DNA of 64,000 nucleotides, taken from positions 1,054,001 through 1,118,000 of the forward strand of contig NZ_CP041216.1 in the NCBI RefSeq assembly GCF_020511155.1, in the 5' to 3' direction. This document shows, one piece after another, positions 58,717-64,000 of the stretch. The number at the start of each line of letters is the position of its first letter. The stretch's first letter is position 1. A model generated the notes under the pieces. It searched no databases. It was not told the DNA's origin and saw only the letters and a program-made list of their open reading frames with translations. The position numbers and the translations under genes were made by a program. The DNA comes from Shewanella glacialimarina. Its GTDB lineage: Bacteria; Pseudomonadota; Gammaproteobacteria; Enterobacterales; Shewanellaceae.

Positions 58717-58747
58717 AAAAATGGGCGCACTAAGCGCCCATTTTTTA
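58717..58747. terminator. terminator between deoD and ytjB
   Basis: Stem AAAAATGGGCGC/GCGCCCATTTTTT around ACTAA; A- and T-runs on both sides, so it can act in both directions. Confidence 0.9.
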
Positions 58748-58768
58748 TTTTATATTTACATCATTTTA

Positions 58769-59419
58769 TTAACTTTTATCTTCCGGCTCATCTTTAGAGG
58801 CGAGATGTTTTTTAAATTGTTTAATACGTGTTTTTCGACGATCAAAGTCAGCGCGCTTAAACGATAATGCGCGTGATAACAAGAAACCAATAAAACTGGC
58901 CACAAGTAGCATCCACTTCAATAGTTCCATATTCTCTTGATGCAAATATTTAATTTCATCAAAAAATTTGCTCAGGTCTAATCTTACTTCCACATAGCCA
59001 AGGTTATTGTCTTGTTGCATCACATTTTCAATTAATGGTGGATAATTGGCTAATAGTTGACGTAATGCTTCTGAATCAGGTGCTAAATCATCGGTAGTCA
59101 CTGATTGGGCAAAAGCGAGTCTGACTCCTTGAGAGTTATAAATATTAACCGACATTACTTTAGGGTCTGACGCTAAAGTCGATGTCAGCCATCGGAGTTG
59201 TTCATCATTTTGTAAAAACATAGCCGGAGCAGCACCGTTTGCCGCCTGTTGCGCAAGGGTTCTCGCCATAAGTTGAGTCTGTGAACTCAACAGTTTTTGA
59301 CCGTTTTTCAAGCTGCTTTGCCAAAGATTGATTAGGCCTAATACTAAGCCTATGGCAACAATAACCTGAATGATCCTGCTAATTTTTTGTCTTTTCTTGA
59401 GACCGTTAACAAAAATCAC
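58769..59419 (-). CDS. ytjB: YtjB/Smp family membrane protein
   Basis: A 216 aa inner-membrane protein with TM1 (about 15-33), a periplasmic domain of about 120 residues with LMARTLAQQAANGAAPAMFLQND, and TM2 (about 165-183) followed by a very basic cytoplasmic tail ending in acidic residues. This is the layout of E. coli YtjB (Smp), which is divergent from serB as here. Function unknown. The start is GTG at 59419, with GAGGATTAAA upstream on the minus strand. Confidence 0.88.
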   Translation of the reverse strand: MIFVNGLKKRQKISRIIQVIVAIGLVLGLINLWQSSLKNGQKLLSSQTQLMARTLAQQAANGAAPAMFLQNDEQLRWLTSTLASDPKVMSVNIYNSQGVRLAFAQSVTTDDLAPDSEALRQLLANYPPLIENVMQQDNNLGYVEVRLDLSKFFDEIKYLHQENMELLKWMLLVASFIGFLLSRALSFKRADFDRRKTRIKQFKKHLASKDEPEDKS

Positions 59420-59559
59420 TTTAATCCTCAGTCATTTTTCTATTTAATGAAACGCTTAGTAGGCGCCTGATTGCCATATTTTTGATGGCTTGCTGGTGTG
59501 GAAATTATATTAATCTAAAAACTCATCAGTAGATAGTTGTAATCAAAGAGGTCTGATCC

Positions 59560-60606
59560 ATGCACCGTAGTAGTCTAGCATCCGCCAATGCCCTTAATAA
59601 GAGTACCCCAAGTAATACAGGTGTCAGTATTCTATCTTGGTTATTAGCATCATCTACCACTGAGTATTGGCACAATGATCTATTATGCCAACGCTATGAA
59701 GAGGCGCAGTATCATAGTGATATCGCTTCTTTAAGTCATGAACGTGTTCGAGTGGTATTTGAATCATCGGCTCAATCACACATTGATGCATGGCTAGCTG
59801 AACTGCTATTTCCTGCGTATTTTACCGTACTTGAACGGGAAAATGATCTCATCGGTATAGAAATTTCAGCCAGTAAGTCTTTTGCTGAAATGAAGTCAGC
59901 TTTTGATATTAGTGTGACTAAGCATAATTTAGCGGCTGAATTACTATTGATAACTGCGCCATTACCCTTGCTGAAGCATAGAGGATTGCTAGTGATGGAT
60001 ATGGATTCAACGGCGATTCAGATAGAGTGTATTGATGAGTTGGCTGTGTTAGCTGGAGTGGGTGAAGAAGTCGCTGAAGTCACTGCAAGTGCGATGCGAG
60101 GCGAATTAGATTTTGAGCAAAGCTTACGGTTACGAGTAAGCAAACTCGCTAATGCAGATGCAGCTATCATTGATACACTATGCAAGAATTTACCATTGAT
60201 GCCTGGTTTAACCGCCTCTTTAGCAGAGTTACAAGCTAATCAATGGAAAGTGGTTGTCGCCTCAGGTGGATTTATGCCATTCGTGAACCACCTAATGCAT
60301 TTGTTAAAGTTAGATGCAGCCTTTGCTAATGAACTGGTTATTGAGGATGGCAAACTGACAGGCCATGTCTCAGGCGATGTAGTCGATGCTCAATATAAGG
60401 CGACCGTTATTAATAAGTGTGCACAAAAATGGCAAATCGACGCAGGACAGATAGTGGCCATAGGCGACGGTGCTAATGATATCCCTATGATCCAAGCGGC
60501 AGATTTAGGGGTTGCTTTTCATGCTAAGCCCAAGTTAATCAATGCGGCCAATTTAGCGGTAAATAAATTAGATTTACGCGCCTTGGTATTTTGCTTACAA
60601 GCCTAG
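59560..60606 (+). CDS. serB: phosphoserine phosphatase SerB
   Basis: Last step of serine biosynthesis; HAD hydrolase. The 348 aa protein has a variable N-terminal domain (1-135) and the HAD core: motif I LVMDMDSTAIQIECIDE (nucleophile first Asp), motif II VVASGGF, motif III with the Lys in DAQYKATV and IAIGDGANDIPM. It is 25 residues longer than E. coli SerB through its N-terminal part. Divergent from ytjB. Confidence 0.96.
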   Translation: MHRSSLASANALNKSTPSNTGVSILSWLLASSTTEYWHNDLLCQRYEEAQYHSDIASLSHERVRVVFESSAQSHIDAWLAELLFPAYFTVLERENDLIGIEISASKSFAEMKSAFDISVTKHNLAAELLLITAPLPLLKHRGLLVMDMDSTAIQIECIDELAVLAGVGEEVAEVTASAMRGELDFEQSLRLRVSKLANADAAIIDTLCKNLPLMPGLTASLAELQANQWKVVVASGGFMPFVNHLMHLLKLDAAFANELVIEDGKLTGHVSGDVVDAQYKATVINKCAQKWQIDAGQIVAIGDGANDIPMIQAADLGVAFHAKPKLINAANLAVNKLDLRALVFCLQA

Positions 60607-60739
60607 TAAGCATTTTGCCACTGGTGACACTCAAAACAGCACAGTCGTATTATTTAGGATGTTTGCTCTATTTTAGTTGATATTGATGGCAGTTATGGTT
60701 GAGTATGGGATTATTCTCTAAATACCAATAGCTGCCATT

Positions 60740-61651
60740 GTGATATCACCTACTCAACAGTCTTTGTTTATTCCCTATCGACAGGGGCAATTACATCTGC
60801 GTTATATTCCAGCTCAAACTTCGCATAAGCGTCTTACACCTATTTTAATGCTGCATGGAGCTATGTCTAACGGCCGAGTCTTTTACAGTGACTCAGGGCG
60901 TGGATTAGGCTGTTTTATGGCGAAGCAAGGGTTTGATGTTTATGTGTTAGATACAGCAGGAAGGGGTAAAAGTACTCCCTTGATTGATAAACAATATGAA
61001 TTAGGCCAAGGGGAGGTTATTAGAGAGCAGTTACCTTTGGTGCAATCATTTATTTTAAAACGTCATCCTATGACATCAAAAGTACATTGGAGTGCACATT
61101 CCTGGGGGGGAGTGTTAATGGCGAGTAGTTTGGCTCGGTTTGCGGATTTACAGTCGAGTGTCGCCTCACTGTTAACCTTTGGTAGTAAACGTACCATCAA
61201 AATTAAGTCATTACGAAAATGGCTTATGGTAGATCTTTTCTGGAACCGGTTCGCCCCTTTTTGTGTATCTAAGCAAGGCTTTTTCGATGCTAACCGTTAT
61301 CGATTTGGTATGGATAATGAAAGCCATCAATCACTACTCCAGAGTATTGATTGGGTAAGGGGGGAGTGGATAGATCATGATGACCAGTTTAATTACGCAC
61401 TTGCTGCAAAAAGTGCAAACTGGCCTAGTGCGTGGTTTATTGCCGGAGAAAATGACACTGTATTAGGTAACCCGTCGGATGTGCAAGATATGATGGCAGA
61501 GTGCGGTTTTCAGCAAGCAAAATATACCTTGCTTGCTAAAAAAAATGGTTATCTAAATGATTATGGCCATGCGGATATGTTGACTCACAAAGAAGCCAAC
61601 GATGACCACTTTATGCAGATTAAAAAGTGGTATCTTGAGCTGAGTGACTGA
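60740..61651 (+). CDS. alpha/beta hydrolase
   Basis: Soluble hydrolase of 303 aa with nucleophile Ser in the elbow AHSWGGV, the oxyanion His-Gly in LHGAMSNG, an acidic residue in AGENDTV and the catalytic His in DYGHADM. The substrate is unknown; esterase, lipase-like or acyltransferase activities are possible. The start is GTG at 60740, without a clear ribosome site. The last four codons and the stop lie in an 8-bp tandem repeat. It sits between serB and a convergent PilZ gene. Confidence 0.85.
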   Translation: MISPTQQSLFIPYRQGQLHLRYIPAQTSHKRLTPILMLHGAMSNGRVFYSDSGRGLGCFMAKQGFDVYVLDTAGRGKSTPLIDKQYELGQGEVIREQLPLVQSFILKRHPMTSKVHWSAHSWGGVLMASSLARFADLQSSVASLLTFGSKRTIKIKSLRKWLMVDLFWNRFAPFCVSKQGFFDANRYRFGMDNESHQSLLQSIDWVRGEWIDHDDQFNYALAAKSANWPSAWFIAGENDTVLGNPSDVQDMMAECGFQQAKYTLLAKKNGYLNDYGHADMLTHKEANDDHFMQIKKWYLELSD

Positions 61652-61711
61652 GTGACTGAGTGACTGAGTGACTGAGTGACTGAGTGATTGAGTGATTGAG
61701 TGACTGAGTGA
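61640..61711. repeat. 8-bp tandem repeat CTGAGTGA, nine copies
   Basis: Nine contiguous copies from 61640 to 61711; copies 7 and 8 read TTGAGTGA. The hydrolase gene stops within the second copy. The next gene on the other strand ends 30 bp further on. Confidence 0.98.
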
Positions 61712-61741
61712 CGATGCTAAAGCTTATTTTATTATGATCCA

Positions 61742-64000
61742 TTAGGATGCTGCTAAGTCCTTGTTGTTTTGCACTGTACTCAGTTTAGGGAAACGTAATT
61801 TTACTTCTGTAGTGATGTCTAAAAATTCGCCAATGCCTGTGACTTTCCAAAGCTGTTCTTCAAGCTGCTTGGCTTTATGATTTGCATGGATAGTAATATA
61901 TTCTAATTCACGACGGATATAGGTCATATCTGGTTTATCTGCTGCCCCCAAATATACCCTTAACGCCATAAATCTACCCAAACGTTGGCTTTGTTCTATA
62001 AAAGATTGTTGCTCTATGACACTGATTTCTGTCGCAACTTTGCAATTTAGATTGATTGTGCCCCGAGCGTGTCTAGTTATTTGAATGAATACTTCAAAAA
62101 AGCGCATATCATCAGCGGATTTCATTATTTTAATTGGATCTATAATTTGACTTTTTAGTACCCCATCTGCCATGAGTGGTGTCAGGTTGTATTGCATTAT
62201 TTGATCTGTATCTTGAGAGAATAAATGGCTGATCTCATCTACTTTGGTGCCAATGCCGATAGCTGAAAGGGAGAATGATTTACTCTGTTTTTCAATAAAA
62301 TATGGCACGCTAACTAGCTCACGCATCATCAAATTTTTCATACCATCAGCAAGCTCTTTTTGTTCACCATCGTTATCAGACAGTTGAGTTAACTTTGCTT
62401 TGTTGTGATTGATCAGTTTATTTAAAAATTCAACGCCGATATGTGGTGAGTGACCAATTAATGCACTTAAATGAAGTATGCTGCCTTTTGAGCGCGTTCT
62501 AATAAGTTGGTATGGTAATGCGCTCAAGTCAATCTGAATAGCTTTGGCCTGTAGGCTAGGCAAGCTAAGACTAACAGATGCCGGTGAGTTAAAATCGAAT
62601 TTTTCCGCTAAGGTTACTTGTAAGCCTCGGCTAGAAATATCGTGGGTTATTCCAGAAGCGATCTTATTACCTTGTTTGATGTTAACTAATGTTTTAAAAG
62701 CGAATCTTGATTCATGGCGCCGCTCTGTAAATGGCATTGATATTCTTTTAATGCTATTCACATTTATTTTACGTTGCGCAAAGGTTTTTAGTTGGTTTAC
62801 ATCTTGGTTATTAAACCAAGCTTGATATTGGGCATTTACGTTCGAATTAGTGATATCACAAACTTGAATAATATGACTAAAACTGGCCAACTGTTGTTCT
62901 GTTAATGCTGAATATTGTGCATCATCGCCCGGAAGTGTAGAGGTTTTATAATTCAGTTTATGATCCACTTTTTGGCTAACTAATTTATAGACCCGCCAAC
63001 TTGACTTTTTTGAACCAAAACCTAAGAATAATCCCAAGTGTTCACTTTGTTGCAGTTCAAATAATGTCGCTGAATAAAAATGCACTTTTTCGTTGGCTAT
63101 ATGTGTAAAACAAAACATCAGTTGATGTTCAGTAATATCCGGTGACTTTAATAAATGCACTATGCGGTTATTAGTTAACATCCCTGGTAGCTGGTTAATA
63201 TCATCCTCATTTTGAAAAAAGTGCAGTAATGGCTGATTACCGCGTCCAAGCAGGGCATGGGTGATATGAGGCTTACCTTCTTTAATCGAAATGTAGACAG
63301 GTAAATGAGGTTGCAAGGGTAAGTAATGACGCTCGAACCCTAAACCTGTAGCATTAACAATGACATCGTTGACATCGACTTTGTAGCGAAATTTATAACT
63401 ATTAATTAATTGAGTAATAACCTTATCTAGTTCTTCACTGCTACCAATTCGTTTTAGGCGAAATATGGCGCTGTCGTCTTTATTTTGGATATCAACAATA
63501 GCGTAATCAACACCTTGCTGTAAGTCTTCAAAGTAAAACTCTTCATTAAGTTCAAGCAACTTTACCCTAAGTGGTCTCTCAGGTTGAAAGTTATGTTTTA
63601 ATGGGAGTTTTATTCTGGCGCCGCCAACTGATAAGTCTAGGGTGAGCCCTAATATTTCAGCCAATCCAGATTGTGAAACTGAAATTTTAATACTGTAGTT
63701 CATTCGCTCTTCACTACGATTAAAATAACTGCCTAAAACAACACCAGGTACCATAAAAGGTGATGCATTTAAATTTGGTTCATTAGGGCTGCTTTCTTGT
63801 TTAAGAAGTTTGCGTTTCTTGTGAGCTTGAATGACTTTTTCGTATACACCCAAGGTGTATTTGTTTCGATAAATGGGTAATGCTTCTTCAAGGGCTTCTT
63901 TTGAGGGCGCGTCTAGAAAATGTCTTTGGCTACCTATGACCACTTCTTCACATGCCAGTTCGGTTTTATCACGTAAATCTATTACGCGAGTACACAAGGC
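61742..64000 (-). CDS. large PilZ-domain protein (5' part missing)
   Basis: Open from the right window edge, so the N-terminus is missing; at least 752 residues are present. Two PilZ-type signatures: an N-terminal LDLSVGGARIKL (DxSxxG without a seen RxxxR just before it) and a C-terminal one with RRHESRFAF (RxxxR) and ITHDISSRGLQVTL. The second is well suited to bind cyclic-di-GMP. The rest is a large cytoplasmic protein without membrane segments. Nearby GGDEF-EAL gene is 18 kb away and not clearly linked. The function is unknown. Confidence 0.85.
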   Translation of the reverse strand, partial: ALCTRVIDLRDKTELACEEVVIGSQRHFLDAPSKEALEEALPIYRNKYTLGVYEKVIQAHKKRKLLKQESSPNEPNLNASPFMVPGVVLGSYFNRSEERMNYSIKISVSQSGLAEILGLTLDLSVGGARIKLPLKHNFQPERPLRVKLLELNEEFYFEDLQQGVDYAIVDIQNKDDSAIFRLKRIGSSEELDKVITQLINSYKFRYKVDVNDVIVNATGLGFERHYLPLQPHLPVYISIKEGKPHITHALLGRGNQPLLHFFQNEDDINQLPGMLTNNRIVHLLKSPDITEHQLMFCFTHIANEKVHFYSATLFELQQSEHLGLFLGFGSKKSSWRVYKLVSQKVDHKLNYKTSTLPGDDAQYSALTEQQLASFSHIIQVCDITNSNVNAQYQAWFNNQDVNQLKTFAQRKINVNSIKRISMPFTERRHESRFAFKTLVNIKQGNKIASGITHDISSRGLQVTLAEKFDFNSPASVSLSLPSLQAKAIQIDLSALPYQLIRTRSKGSILHLSALIGHSPHIGVEFLNKLINHNKAKLTQLSDNDGEQKELADGMKNLMMRELVSVPYFIEKQSKSFSLSAIGIGTKVDEISHLFSQDTDQIMQYNLTPLMADGVLKSQIIDPIKIMKSADDMRFFEVFIQITRHARGTINLNCKVATEISVIEQQSFIEQSQRLGRFMALRVYLGAADKPDMTYIRRELEYITIHANHKAKQLEEQLWKVTGIGEFLDITTEVKLRFPKLSTVQNNKDLAAS

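Noticed and set aside
61640-61711. CRISPR array
   Set aside because: The repeat unit is 8 bp and contiguous, with no spacers; no cas genes are present.
62544-62825. 93-codon plus-strand frame inside the PilZ gene
   Set aside because: Antisense to a conserved coding region, without a start signal.

Overview
The window is chromosomal DNA of a gammaproteobacterium, most likely a low-GC marine Shewanella (a S. frigidimarina-like relative is my guess). I base this on recalled gene order, the MipA/DUF3019/RstAB-like cluster, the complete Na+-translocating NADH:quinone reductase operon, and the series secG, tRNA-Leu, tRNA-fMet, rimP, nusA, infB, rbfA, truB, rpsO, pnp, nlpI, prfC, tatD, nupC, ompK, deoCABD, serB. 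No insertion sequence, prophage, integron, CRISPR array or rRNA is visible. The species guess is inference.

Left part (1-18.9 kb): murein recycling genes amgK (cut by the window edge) and murU, then djlA, a small beta-barrel protein, a D-2-hydroxyacid dehydrogenase, purT, a DUF3302/HlyD-type pair and a DUF4136 lipoprotein. Next comes a compact four-gene minus-strand operon: MipA/OmpV outer-membrane protein, DUF3019 periplasmic protein, OmpR-type regulator and RstB-like kinase. It is followed by a TetR regulator with an aldehyde dehydrogenase and a palindromic operator, a degenerate UspA protein, a ydbST pair of PH-domain membrane proteins, an AlkB-like dioxygenase, bolA and luxS.

Middle part (19-45 kb): an atypical TonB-dependent receptor, nqrABCDEF with the flavin transferase apbE and the maturation factor nqrM, then greA, yhbY (opposite strand), rlmE, ftsH, folP, glmM, tpiA, secG, two tRNAs, and the rimP-nusA-infB-rbfA-truB-rpsO translation/transcription operon. 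A GGDEF-EAL cyclic-di-GMP gene on the opposite strand separates rpsO from pnp.

Right part (45-64 kb): pnp, nlpI, prfC and a TatD-family nuclease, then a nucleoside uptake and catabolism block: NupC inner-membrane transporter, OmpK/Tsx outer-membrane channel, deoC, deoA, deoB, deoD. These import nucleosides, split off the base, convert deoxyribose-1-phosphate to the 5-phosphate and cleave it to acetaldehyde and glyceraldehyde-3-phosphate. The end holds ytjB and serB (divergent), an alpha/beta hydrolase ending inside an 8-bp tandem repeat, and a large PilZ-domain protein cut by the window edge.

Most of the window is conserved housekeeping DNA. The items most worth following are the MipA-DUF3019-two-component operon, the unusual TonB receptor, a structured stretch between bolA and luxS, a 15-bp periodic array before deoC, and several short tandem repeats.
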